This document shows, piece after piece, positions 8,001-15,760 of a stretch of DNA of 64,000 nucleotides. This DNA comes from Streptomyces sp. NRRL WC-3742 (GTDB lineage Bacteria > Actinomycetota > Actinomycetes > Streptomycetales > Streptomycetaceae). The DNA is taken from contig NZ_JOCF01000002.1 of NCBI RefSeq assembly GCF_000720635.1, forward strand, positions 145,675 through 209,674, in the 5' to 3' direction. The position numbers and the translations under genes are program-made. The stretch's first letter is position 1. Each line of letters begins with the position of its first letter. Below the pieces are notes generated by a model. It was not told where the DNA came from and ran no database searches. It saw nothing but the letters and a program-made list of their open reading frames with translations.

Positions 8001-8597
8001 CTACTCGGGCAGCGTCAGCCGGATGTCGTCGCGCCGCTTGACGCCCTGCGCGTCCGGGCCGCCGAGCGCCGCCAGCAGCGCGTCCACCCGCCCGTGGCCG
8101 GGCACCTCGGCCTCCGGCTGGGCGTCCAGCCAGGGCGCGAGCACGAACGCGCGCTCGTGCGAGCGCGGGTGCGGCAGCAGCAGCGCCGGGTCGTCGCTCA
8201 GCTCGCCCTCGTAGGCCAGGATGTCGACGTCCAGGGTGCGCGGGCCCCAGCGGACCTCCCGCACCCGCCCGAAGGCGTCCTCGATCGCGTTGCCGCGCTC
8301 CAGGAGGTCCTTCGGCGGCAGCGAGGTGCGCAGCACCACGACCGCGTTGTAGTAGTTCGGCTGCTCCTCGGGCCCGCCGACCGCCTCGGTCTCGTAGACC
8401 GCGGAGACGGCCTTGATCGCCAGCCCGGGCGTGTCGGCCAGCGCGTCGACGGCCCCCTGCAGGGTGTCCAGCCGGTTGCCCAGGTTGCTGCCCAGGGCGA
8501 TCACCGCGCAGCGCTGCCCGTGCAGCGTGGTGTCGGCGGAGTCCACCCGGCTCTCCAGGTCGAACGTGTTCGGCGCGGCGGTCGGGTCACTGCTCAT
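8001..8597 (-). CDS. folK: 2-amino-4-hydroxy-6-hydroxymethyldihydropteridine diphosphokinase
   Basis: 198 residues. The HPPK fold starts at AVIALGSNLGNRLDTLQGAV (about 31-51). The signature RWGPRTLDVDILAYEG (about 115-130) carries the two Asp residues that bind magnesium, and LPHPRSHERAFVL follows. The enzyme transfers pyrophosphate from ATP to 6-hydroxymethyl-dihydropterin, making the substrate for FolP. About 30 non-conserved residues precede the fold. It lies 43 bp after folB on the same strand, so the two are probably co-transcribed and act in successive steps. Confidence 0.95.
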   Translation of the reverse strand: MSSDPTAAPNTFDLESRVDSADTTLHGQRCAVIALGSNLGNRLDTLQGAVDALADTPGLAIKAVSAVYETEAVGGPEEQPNYYNAVVVLRTSLPPKDLLERGNAIEDAFGRVREVRWGPRTLDVDILAYEGELSDDPALLLPHPRSHERAFVLAPWLDAQPEAEVPGHGRVDALLAALGGPDAQGVKRRDDIRLTLPE

Positions 8598-8640
8598 CGG
8601 GGAAAGTCCTCTGCCTCGGGTGCCGGGTGCGCGGTGGGGG

Positions 8641-9012
8641 TCATGCGCGGCCCCGGTGGATGGTCACGGTCACGTCGTCGAACGGCACGGTGATCGGGGC
8701 GTCCGGCTTGTGCACGGTGACCTCGACCTCCTCGACCGGCTCGTGCTTGAGGCACTGGTCGGCGATGCGCTGCGCCAGGGTCTCGATCAGGTCGACCGGC
8801 TCCCCGGCGATGATCGCGGTGACCTCCTCGGCCACGATGCCGTAGTGCGCCGTGCGGGTGAGGTCGTCTCCGGACGCGGCGGGGCGGGTGTCCAGGTAGA
8901 GCACCAGATCGACCACGAAGGTCTGGCCCTCGACGCGCTCGCGCTCGAAGACGCCGTGGTGGCCCCGGGCGCGCAGGCCCCGCAGGGTGACGCGGTCCAG
9001 CAAACGAATCAC
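8641..9012 (-). CDS. folB: Dihydroneopterin aldolase
   Basis: 123 residues from the GTG at 9012. DRVTLRGLRARGHHGVFERER opens the family and contains the conserved GxHG turn and the active-site Glu, and the domain ends KPDAPITVPFDDVTVTI. FolB cleaves 7,8-dihydroneopterin to 6-hydroxymethyl-dihydropterin and glycolaldehyde in the cytoplasm, just before FolK. The frame is open a further 36 codons upstream, but those residues are not family-like; GGGAG sits immediately before the GTG and TTG at 9003 is another possible start. The 247-bp upstream region has a GC-rich hairpin (9067-9086) and a TAGATT -10-like hexamer, so it may have its own promoter. Confidence 0.92.
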   Translation of the reverse strand: MIRLLDRVTLRGLRARGHHGVFERERVEGQTFVVDLVLYLDTRPAASGDDLTRTAHYGIVAEEVTAIIAGEPVDLIETLAQRIADQCLKHEPVEEVEVTVHKPDAPITVPFDDVTVTIHRGRA

Positions 9013-9259
9013 TGCTCCCAGTCGGACGGGCCCCGCCCGGAAAACGACGTGAACGGGCAGGGCGAAGGCGGGCGGCACCGCCCGCCACTCCGTTTCGAAT
9101 CTACCCGCGGGCGCGGACAACGCCTGACCGTCCTACCCGGCACGAACCGTCGCCACGCGCGCCGGAATGGCGATTGACGTGAACGTTCGGTGACCACTCG
9201 GGAATTCCCCGGCGACGACGCCGAGGAGATTTCCCGCGACTCCGGGAAACGGCCCGGAA

Positions 9260-9757
9260 TCAGTCCTCGTCGTCCTCGTCACCGCTGGTCAGGACGGGTG
9301 AACCGTGGTGCGACCAGAGCTTCCACCCCGACGGGGTACGACGGAAGAGATTCGTCGACACGACCTTTCCGCCCACGAGCGGCCCGAGTTCTCCCTCCTC
9401 CTCGGACTCACCCCCGGAGAGGATGTTCTCGGTGCACGTGACAAGGGCCACATCACCGTGGACCTCTGCCTCGACATCCGTCAGGAAGAACTGGATGTAC
9501 TCCGTGTTCATCATGATCAGCATGTACGAGCGCGTCACCTGCGCCCGGCCCCGCAGGACGGGCCAGCCGGGGTGCACGCACACCACGCCGCCCTTGTCGT
9601 CGGCGTCGGCCGCGCCGAGCCAGACGTTCTCGACGGCCTCCACGTCGCCGCGCTCCAGCGCCTCGTAGAGCGCCCGGTTCGCGGCGAGCACCGCCTCGAC
9701 GTCCGCCTCCCGGGCCTTCCCGGCCGTCCCGCCGCTCACCCTGCCGTCACCTGCCAC
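9260..9757 (-). CDS. NTF2-like (SnoaL/ketosteroid isomerase fold) protein of the folate cluster
   Basis: 165 residues. The fold is recognisable: an N-terminal helix AREADVEAVLAANRALYEALERGDVEAV, then VCVHPGWPVLRGRAQVTRSY and strands ending in NLFRRTPSGWKLWSHHGSPV. The C-terminus is a run of eight mostly acidic residues after TSG. Such proteins lie between folP and folB in many actinobacteria. The precise role is unknown; a pocket for a small hydrophobic or pterin-like ligand is only inference. It starts 11 bases after the folP stop with GGGAGGG in front, so it is co-transcribed with folP and probably translationally coupled. Confidence 0.8.
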   Translation of the reverse strand: MAGDGRVSGGTAGKAREADVEAVLAANRALYEALERGDVEAVENVWLGAADADDKGGVVCVHPGWPVLRGRAQVTRSYMLIMMNTEYIQFFLTDVEAEVHGDVALVTCTENILSGGESEEEGELGPLVGGKVVSTNLFRRTPSGWKLWSHHGSPVLTSGDEDDED

Positions 9758-9767
9758 AGACCCTCCC

Positions 9768-10640
9768 TCACCCCAGCCGCGCCGCGCGCTGCCAGGCCGC
9801 GACCACGCGGACGGCGTCCGCCGTGCCGGACACGTCGTGCACCCGTACCGCCCAGGCGCCCGCCTGGGCCGAGAGCACCGAGACGGCGGCGGTCGCGTCG
9901 TCCCGTTCCCTCGCCGGGCGCAGCTCCCCGGTTTCGGGGTCGGCGAGCAGCGTACCCAGGAACCGCTTGCGCGAAGCCGCGACGAGGACGGGGCGCCCCA
10001 GCGCGGTGAGCTCGTCGAGCCGTCCGAGCAGCGCCCAGTTGTGCTCGGCGGTCTTGGCGAAGCCGAGGCCCGGGTCGAGGATCAGCTGCTCCTCCTTGAC
10101 GCCCACCGCGACCAAGGCGTCCATCCGGGCGGTCAGCTCGCCGACGACGTCGCGCACCACGTCCCCGTAGACGGCCCCGGCGTACATGTCGGCGGACTGC
10201 CCCCGCCAGTGCATCACCACGAAGGGCGCGCCGGTCTCGGCGACCACCCTGGCCATCGCCGGGTCGGCGAGCCCGCCGGAGACGTCGTTGACGACCACCG
10301 CGCCGGCCTCGACGGCCTGCTCGGCCACGGAGGCGCGCATGGTGTCCACGGACACCGGCACGCCGGCGGCGGACAGCTCGCGGACCACCGGCAGCACCCG
10401 GCGCAGCTCCTCCTCCTCGGGCACCCGCTGCGAGCCGGGCCGGGTCGACTCCCCGCCGACGTCCACCAGGTCCGCGCCGCGCGCCCGCAGCGCGAGCCCG
10501 TGCGCGATGGCCTTGGCGGGGTCGTGCCAGAGCCCGCCGTCCGAGAAGGAGTCGGGCGTGACGTTGACGACGCCCATCACGGCGCAGCGGTCGAGCCGCG
10601 GCAGCCCGGCCGGCAGGGTGTACGAGGGCGAGTTGTTCAT
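9768..10640 (-). CDS. folP: Dihydropteroate synthase
   Basis: 290 residues. Both signature blocks are present: AVMGVVNVTPDSFSDGG (about 20-36, pterin and phosphate site) and LVDVGGESTRPGSQ (about 58-71). Further on are SVDTMR, VVNDVSGG, LILDPGLGFAKT and the SRKRFLG loop (about 213-219) that contacts phosphate and sulfonamides. The enzyme joins p-aminobenzoate to the FolK product. A GATAAT box lies exactly six bases before the ATG and there is no properly spaced Shine-Dalgarno, so the mRNA is probably leaderless. A 19-bp terminator hairpin ends one base upstream of that box. It heads the folP-NTF2-folB-folK series. Confidence 0.96.
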   Translation of the reverse strand: MNNSPSYTLPAGLPRLDRCAVMGVVNVTPDSFSDGGLWHDPAKAIAHGLALRARGADLVDVGGESTRPGSQRVPEEEELRRVLPVVRELSAAGVPVSVDTMRASVAEQAVEAGAVVVNDVSGGLADPAMARVVAETGAPFVVMHWRGQSADMYAGAVYGDVVRDVVGELTARMDALVAVGVKEEQLILDPGLGFAKTAEHNWALLGRLDELTALGRPVLVAASRKRFLGTLLADPETGELRPARERDDATAAVSVLSAQAGAWAVRVHDVSGTADAVRVVAAWQRAARLG

Positions 10641-10646
10641 GCCCTC

Positions 10647-10652
10647 ATTATC
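10647..10652 (-). promoter_or_regulatory. -10 box of folP (leaderless)
   Basis: GATAAT on the minus strand, six bases from the folP ATG. Its -35 region would fall inside the adjoining terminator stem. Confidence 0.55.
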
Positions 10653-10694
10653 GAACGGGGCCCCCGCCGAGGATTCTCGGCGGGGGCCCCGTTC
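10653..10694 (-). terminator. Terminator of the lysyltransferase-like gene, abutting the folP promoter
   Basis: A perfect 19-bp GC-rich stem (10653-10671 with 10676-10694) and a 4-nt loop, 13 bp after the stop of the upstream gene and 12 bp before folP. Confidence 0.8.
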
Positions 10695-10707
10695 ACGGCT
10701 CGGGCGC

Positions 10708-12552
10708 TCAGGCCGCCTCGGTGACCTCGCGGGCCGCCGGGACGGGCATCAGGCCCTCGCGCTGGCGCTTGCGGCCGAAGCGCGGCATCCCGAGGGTGAT
10801 GAAGGCTTCCGCCTGCATCGCGGCGAAGCCGATCCGCGGCAGGTCCCGGGTGCTCGGGAAGACCAGGAAGCGCGGCTCCCACTCCGGCTGGAACTTGGCG
10901 TTGAACTTGTAGAGCGACTCGATCTGGAACCACCGCGACAGGAACACCAGCAGCCCGCGCCAGGCGCGCAGCACCGGGCCCGCGCCGATGCGCTCGCCGC
11001 GGGCCAGCGCCGAGCGGAACATCGCGAAGTTGAGCGACACCCGGCGGATGCCCATGGCGCCCACCTCCTGCAGCGCGGCGACGATCAGCAGCTCGTTCAG
11101 ACCCGGGTCGGCGGCGCGGTCGCGGCGCATCAGCTCCAGCGAGATGCCGTCCGACCCCCAGGGCACGAAGTGCAGCACGGCCTTGAGGTCGTCGCCCTCC
11201 TCGCCCTCCTCGGGGGCCTTGTGGGCGGTGACGACCACGCACTCGTCGTCCAGCGGGTCGCCGAAGCGGCCCAGCGCCATCGAGAAGCCGCGCTCGGTGT
11301 CGGTGCCGCGCCAGCGGGCGGCGGCGTCGGCGATGCGGTACTTCTCCTCCGGGTCGAGGTCGGCGACCCGGCGCACCTTGCAGGAGTAGCCGTTGCGCTC
11401 GATCCGCTTGACCATCTGGCGCACGTTGCGCATGGCCCGCCCGGCGAGCGAGAAGGTGGCGGTGTCGACGATCGCCTCGTCGCCCAGCTCCAGCGCGTCC
11501 AGGCCCGCCTCGCGGGTCCAGACCTCGCCGCCGACCTCGCTGCAGCCCATCACGGCCGGCACCCAGGCGTGCTCGCGGGCCTCGGCCATGAACACCTTGA
11601 TCGCGCCGGGCCACGCCTCGACGTCGCCGACCGGGTCGCCGGAGGCCATCATCACGCCGGAGACGACGCGGTAGGAGATCGCGGCCTTGCCGGTGGGCGA
11701 GAACAGCACGCTCTTGTCGCGGCGCAGCGCGAAGTAGCCGAGCGAGTCGCGCGCGCCGTGGCGCTTGAGCAGCTCGCGGACCTTCTCCTCGTCCTCGACG
11801 GTGAGCTCGGGCTTCGGCTTGCCCGGGCGCAGCGCCAGGTAGGCGGTGGTGAAGGCGGTCAGCAGGCCGAGCCCGCCGAGCAGGTAGGCGACCAGGTCGG
11901 ACATCCGCTCGTTGCTGTAGCGGACCGGTCCTTCGAACCCGAACAGCCCGTACCCGACGTGCTCCAGCCGGTGGACGAAGCCCGGGTGCCCGACCTCGTA
12001 CTTGGTGCGGGTCCACACGATCGCCAGGCCGAGCAGGGCACTGAGGACGCCCATCACGACGAGGTTGATCACCGCGCCCCAGCGGGTGCGCGGGTCGGCC
12101 TTGGCGTAGAACTCGCGCTGGTGCACCAGCATCACCGCGAGGACGATCAGCGACACGACCGCCGGGCCGACCTGGTGCCAGCGCACGATGTGCAGCGCGG
12201 CGCTGAGCGGCAGCAGCACGCACACGGCGCGCCAGGCCCGCCGCTTGCGCCGGCGCAGCGCGTGCGCCAGCGGCACCAGCAGGATGCCGACCATCAGCGT
12301 GCCGACCGCGGCCAGGCTGGTGGTGCCGCCCGGCAGCTGCCCGGCGAAGGTGTGCATCTTGGTGTGCCGCAGCTTGGGGAACACCGCGCTGGCGATGTCC
12401 ACCAGCCCGATCAGCAGGCAGGCGTAGCCGACCGCGCCGGGGAGCCAGGACCTCGGGACGGCAGCCGCCTGGTTGCGCAGCGTCTGCAGGCCGCGGCGAC
12501 GGGGCGGCGGCGGCTGCTCGGGGCTCGGCTCAACGGACACGGGAACGCTCAT
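10708..12552 (-). CDS. Lysylphosphatidylglycerol synthase-like membrane protein (MprF/LysX N-part, DUF2156)
   Basis: 614 residues. Five to seven membrane helices (about 36-250) are followed by a cytoplasmic DUF2156 double-GNAT domain (about 265-600) containing SPTGKAAISYRVVSGVMMASGDPVG and SLNFAMFRSALARGERIG. This is the aminoacyl-phosphatidylglycerol synthase module. Unlike mycobacterial LysX there is no lysyl-tRNA synthetase domain, so charged tRNA must come from the ordinary enzyme. It would add lysine or another amino acid to phosphatidylglycerol, lowering surface charge and sensitivity to cationic peptides. The substrate cannot be told from sequence. It is monocistronic, with a strong terminator 13 bp after the stop. 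Confidence 0.82.
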   Translation of the reverse strand: MSVPVSVEPSPEQPPPPRRRGLQTLRNQAAAVPRSWLPGAVGYACLLIGLVDIASAVFPKLRHTKMHTFAGQLPGGTTSLAAVGTLMVGILLVPLAHALRRRKRRAWRAVCVLLPLSAALHIVRWHQVGPAVVSLIVLAVMLVHQREFYAKADPRTRWGAVINLVVMGVLSALLGLAIVWTRTKYEVGHPGFVHRLEHVGYGLFGFEGPVRYSNERMSDLVAYLLGGLGLLTAFTTAYLALRPGKPKPELTVEDEEKVRELLKRHGARDSLGYFALRRDKSVLFSPTGKAAISYRVVSGVMMASGDPVGDVEAWPGAIKVFMAEAREHAWVPAVMGCSEVGGEVWTREAGLDALELGDEAIVDTATFSLAGRAMRNVRQMVKRIERNGYSCKVRRVADLDPEEKYRIADAAARWRGTDTERGFSMALGRFGDPLDDECVVVTAHKAPEEGEEGDDLKAVLHFVPWGSDGISLELMRRDRAADPGLNELLIVAALQEVGAMGIRRVSLNFAMFRSALARGERIGAGPVLRAWRGLLVFLSRWFQIESLYKFNAKFQPEWEPRFLVFPSTRDLPRIGFAAMQAEAFITLGMPRFGRKRQREGLMPVPAAREVTEAA

Positions 12553-12929
12553 GGGTGCTCAGCGTAGAGGCTGCGGGACGGCGTCCGCTCACCCCGGTGG
12601 GCGACGCGTGATGGACCTTCATGCCTATTCCTTCATCAGGCAATGCGCATGCCAAGGACCCGGAAACGGTCGGTAAACCGGGGCGGTGGCGGCGCTGCGG
12701 GTTGAGCCGGCGGTGGGAGCGGGGGCCCGCGGCCGCGTGGCGCGGCGAGGCCCCCCGGGGCGGGTTACGTACGGTGGACGCCGCATTCTAGGGCGCCGGT
12801 TGCCGGCACCGCCCCCCTACCCTCCCGGCCCACCCGGGCATCCGGACAGCCTAGCTGCGGTGGCCAGGTCTGACGGGCCGCCAGACGATGAATCCCGCAT
12901 CGACAGTGTCCCACCGGAAGGCCGACGGC
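12553..12929. other. Divergent intergenic region
   Basis: 377 bp between the divergent lysyltransferase-like gene and the esterase gene. It contains two nearby CCTTCAT copies and a TGCCT/AGGCA dyad around 12621-12645, in a locally AT-richer patch likely to hold the leftward promoter. I see no gene or RNA structure I can name. Confidence 0.4.
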
Positions 12930-14084
12930 ATGGAACTGACCAGCGACCTGCTGGTGAACTCGCTGCTCGCGCTCGGCGCCGCGGCTCTCGTCACGACCCT
13001 GTGGCTCTGGCCGCGCCTCGCACGACAGCGCCCGCTGCCGGTGCTCGGCCGGATCGGCCTGCTGACGGTCACTCAAGCCGCGGTCCTGGCGGTGCTGGCG
13101 CTGTCGGTGAACAACTCCTTCGGGTTCTACACCTCCTGGGACGACCTGCTCGACCCCGGCGGCGCCAAGCTCGCGCTGACCAGCAGCGAGAACCACAAGG
13201 GCGGCACCCCGGTCTCCGACGCCCCGATCCAGCCGACCAACGAGGGCGGCCTGGAGACCGTGACCGACCTGCCCAAGGGCCCGCCCGAGGAGGCCGGCAA
13301 GGTCGAGTCCGTCCGGGTCACCGGCAAGGACACGGGAATGTCCGACCAGATGTTCGTCTACCTGCCGCCCGAGTACTTCGACCCGAAGTTCGCCCTGGTC
13401 CGCTTCCCCGTCCTGATGACCATCGCCGGCTTCCCCGGCACGCCGCTCAATCTGATGAAGGAGCTGCCGGTCGTCAGGACGGCCGCGGAGCTCCAGAAGG
13501 CCGGCAAGATGCCGCCCACCATCGTGGTGCTGGCCCGGCCGACCGTCGCCCCGCCGCGCAACACCGAGTGCGTGGACGTCCCCGGCGGCCCGCGCGCCGA
13601 GACCTGGTTCGTCAAGGACGTCCCCGAGGCGCTGCGCACCACCTACCGCACCGGCCGCACCGCCGGCTCCTGGGCCGTCCTCGGCTACTCCACCGGCGGC
13701 AGCTGCGCGATGCGCCTGGCGATGCGCTTCCCGGGCGTCTACGGCAGCGCGGTGGGCCTGCACGGGGACTTCGTCGTGCACGAGGACCAGTTCACCGGCG
13801 GCAGCCTCTTCAACGGCGACAAGGCCCTGGCCCAGCAGAGTGACCTGTCCTGGCGGCTGCAGAACCTCCCCGCCCCGCCGCTGTCGATGCTGGTGGTCTC
13901 CACCCGCAAGGAGGCGGACTACCCGCAGACCGTCCGCTTCGTCGAGCAGGCCCAGCAGGTGGCCGCGGCCAATCCGCAGTTCGGCGTGGAGTCGCTGTAC
14001 CTGGACGACGGCGGCCACAACTTCGACAGCTGGGTCCGGGAGCTGCCGGCCTCCCTCGAATGGGTGGGCACGCACCTCGGCTGA
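12930..14084 (+). CDS. Membrane-anchored alpha/beta-hydrolase esterase
   Basis: 384 residues from the ATG with GGAAGG about nine bases upstream. Two N-terminal membrane helices (about 8-28 and 42-63) precede an extracytoplasmic alpha/beta-hydrolase domain (about 130-380) of the esterase D / antigen-85-like class. The nucleophile is in LGYSTGGSCAMRLAMRF and the catalytic His in GGHNFDSW near the C-terminus. VFVYLPPEY-type strands open the domain. It probably acts on an ester at the cell surface; the substrate is not predictable. In actinobacteria such genes often lie beside the lysylphosphatidylglycerol synthase gene, as here, which hints at a lipid or envelope role. Confidence 0.78.
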   Translation: MELTSDLLVNSLLALGAAALVTTLWLWPRLARQRPLPVLGRIGLLTVTQAAVLAVLALSVNNSFGFYTSWDDLLDPGGAKLALTSSENHKGGTPVSDAPIQPTNEGGLETVTDLPKGPPEEAGKVESVRVTGKDTGMSDQMFVYLPPEYFDPKFALVRFPVLMTIAGFPGTPLNLMKELPVVRTAAELQKAGKMPPTIVVLARPTVAPPRNTECVDVPGGPRAETWFVKDVPEALRTTYRTGRTAGSWAVLGYSTGGSCAMRLAMRFPGVYGSAVGLHGDFVVHEDQFTGGSLFNGDKALAQQSDLSWRLQNLPAPPLSMLVVSTRKEADYPQTVRFVEQAQQVAAANPQFGVESLYLDDGGHNFDSWVRELPASLEWVGTHLG

Positions 14085-14196
14085 CGCGTGCGAGTGACTA
14101 CCCGCCGGTCGGTAGGGGCGCCCGGCGGCCCGGGGGTACGAATCGCGGTCGCCCGCCCGACCGGCGCGGGCGCCGCCCGTCCGCGCAGGAGGCGCC

Positions 14197-14985
14197 GTGC
14201 TGAGCACCAGATCGCTGTTCGACGAGATCTACCGGAACGACCAGGCGTACCAGCTGTTCTGCAGCATCGCGGCCGGCGGCGAGGACCAGGGCGGCTGGGA
14301 GAACGAGCGGATCACCGCCCTCACCCGGGACGAGGTCCTCGCGCCGAAGGTCGCCCGGCACGGCGCGGACGAACGCAAGCACGGCCGGATCTTCTCCCAG
14401 CTGCTGAACAAGCGCGGCCTGCCCAAGGTGCCCGTCCCGGACGACGCCGACTACTGCATGCTGCTGGAGCGCCAGGGCGTCGGCCTGGCTCACGAGCGGC
14501 TCAACAGCGACGTCCCGCTGACGGACCGCGAGATCATCGTCTACCTGGCGCACAGCCGGGTCACCGAGCAGCGCGCCGCCGAGCAGATGCGCCAGCTGGT
14601 CAAGGCGTACGCCGACAACCCGGACCTCGACCGGGCGATGCGGATGATCTCCGCCGACGAGGACAACCACCTCGCGTACTGCCACGAGGAGCTGCTGCGG
14701 CTGCGGGCGGCCGGCCACGGCCCGTACATCCGCCACACCCTGGAGACCTGCGCCCGCGGCGAGATCCGCACCCATCGGGACGTCGGCCTGGCGGTGACGT
14801 CCCGGCTCGCGAAGATCCTGCGCTGGCCGCGCTGGCAGGTCGCCGTGGTCACCCTCGGGGTGCACGCGCTCTACCTGTACGACCGGGCCTACGGCTGGCG
14901 GCGGATGGTCACCCTGCGGATGCCCGAGCGCCGCAACGCCCTGGGCACCCCCGCCCCGCCGCACGCGGAGCGCGAGGTGCTCTGA
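14197..14985 (+). CDS. Ferritin-like diiron-domain protein
   Basis: 262 residues, GTG start with GGAGG four bases upstream. Helices carry paired Glu/His motifs expected for a four-helix diiron bundle: ERKHGRIF (about 66-73), REIIVYLAHSRVTEQRA and ADEDNHLAYCHEEL (about 151-164). The last 90 residues include a hydrophobic stretch (WQVAVVTLGVHALYLYDRAYGW), possibly a membrane association. Members of this group may oxidise or store iron, or act as oxygenases on unknown substrates. It follows the esterase by 112 bp on the same strand and converges with folE. Confidence 0.72.
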   Translation: MLSTRSLFDEIYRNDQAYQLFCSIAAGGEDQGGWENERITALTRDEVLAPKVARHGADERKHGRIFSQLLNKRGLPKVPVPDDADYCMLLERQGVGLAHERLNSDVPLTDREIIVYLAHSRVTEQRAAEQMRQLVKAYADNPDLDRAMRMISADEDNHLAYCHEELLRLRAAGHGPYIRHTLETCARGEIRTHRDVGLAVTSRLAKILRWPRWQVAVVTLGVHALYLYDRAYGWRRMVTLRMPERRNALGTPAPPHAEREVL

Positions 14986-15003
14986 AGCAGTCCTACCGGC
15001 CGA

Positions 15004-15048
15004 TGCCCCTGTCGACCGTGCCCCTGTCGACCAATGCCCCTATCGACC
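15004..15048. repeat. Three 14-bp direct repeats across the folE stop
   Basis: TGCCCCTGTCGACC at 15004-15017 and 15019-15032, then TGCCCCTATCGACC at 15035-15048 with one change. The change makes the folE TAG stop (15040-15042), so the repeat nearest the gene contains the stop. Confidence 0.88.
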
Positions 15049-15645
15049 GATGATGAGGCTCATCGCCTCGGCCCGGGTGGCCGCGTCGCGCAGCTGGCCG
15101 CGCACGCAGGAGGTGATGGTCTTGGCGCCGGGCTTGCGGATGCCGCGCATCGACATGCACATGTGCTCGCACTCGACGACGACGATCGCCCCGCGCGGCT
15201 CCAGGATCCGCATCAGCGCGTCCGCCACCTGGCTGGTGAGCCGCTCCTGCACCTGGGGGCGGCGGGCGTAGACGTCGACCAGCCGGGCGAGCTTGGACAG
15301 GCCCGTGATCTTTCCGGCCTCGGACGGGATGTACCCGACGTGCGCCACCCCGCGGAACGGCACCAGGTGGTGCTCGCAGACGGACGTCAGTTCGATGTCC
15401 TTCACGAGCACCATCTCGTCGTGCCCGAGGTCGAAGGTCGTCGTCAGGACGTCCTCCGGCTCCTGCCACAGGCCCGCGAATATCTCCTTGTACGCCCGCG
15501 CCACCCGGGCCGGGGTCTCCAGCAGACCTTCCCGGTCCGGGTCCTCCCCGACGGCGAGCAGCAGCTCGCGGACGGCGTTCTCGGCCCGCTTCTGGTCGAA
15601 GGTGCCGACGGCAGACGAACCGTCGAGCGTCACCGGGTCGATCAT
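15040..15645 (-). CDS. folE: GTP cyclohydrolase I
   Basis: 201 residues. The zinc and substrate motifs are intact: [20 protein letters not shown] (about 92-111), [19 protein letters not shown] (about 122-140) and [11 protein letters not shown] (about 160-170). The enzyme makes 7,8-dihydroneopterin triphosphate from GTP, the first committed step of folate synthesis, as a homodecamer. The ATG at 15645 has GCGAGG five bases upstream. Here folE follows ftsH on the same strand, but a terminator hairpin separates them, and it is separated from the other fol genes by three unrelated genes. Confidence 0.96.
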   Translation of the reverse strand: MIDPVTLDGSSAVGTFDQKRAENAVRELLLAVGEDPDREGLLETPARVARAYKEIFAGLWQEPEDVLTTTFDLGHDEMVLVKDIELTSVCEHHLVPFRGVAHVGYIPSEAGKITGLSKLARLVDVYARRPQVQERLTSQVADALMRILEPRGAIVVVECEHMCMSMRGIRKPGAKTITSCVRGQLRDAATRAEAMSLIIGR

Positions 15646-15688
15646 GCGGGCCTCGCTTACGTGTGGGACGACTTGGGCTGAACAGCAC

Positions 15689-15732
15689 GGATGCCGCGCC
15701 TCCAGGGTACAAACCCCGGTGACGCGGCATCC
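15689..15732 (-). terminator. Terminator between ftsH and folE
   Basis: A perfect 10-bp outer stem (15689-15698 with 15723-15732) enclosing a 24-nt loop with an inner GGGG/CCC pairing, 29 bp after the ftsH stop. Confidence 0.6.
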
Positions 15733-15760
15733 ATTCCGTGCGGTGGACCAGCCCAGGTGA

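Noticed and set aside
10186..12567. Long + strand frame opposite folP and the lysyltransferase-like gene
   Set aside because: No recognisable domain and antisense to two conserved genes.
12930..14084. Frameshift in the esterase gene suggested by overlapping frames
   Set aside because: The frame from 12930 is continuous and carries the nucleophile and His in the right order; the other frame has no domain content.
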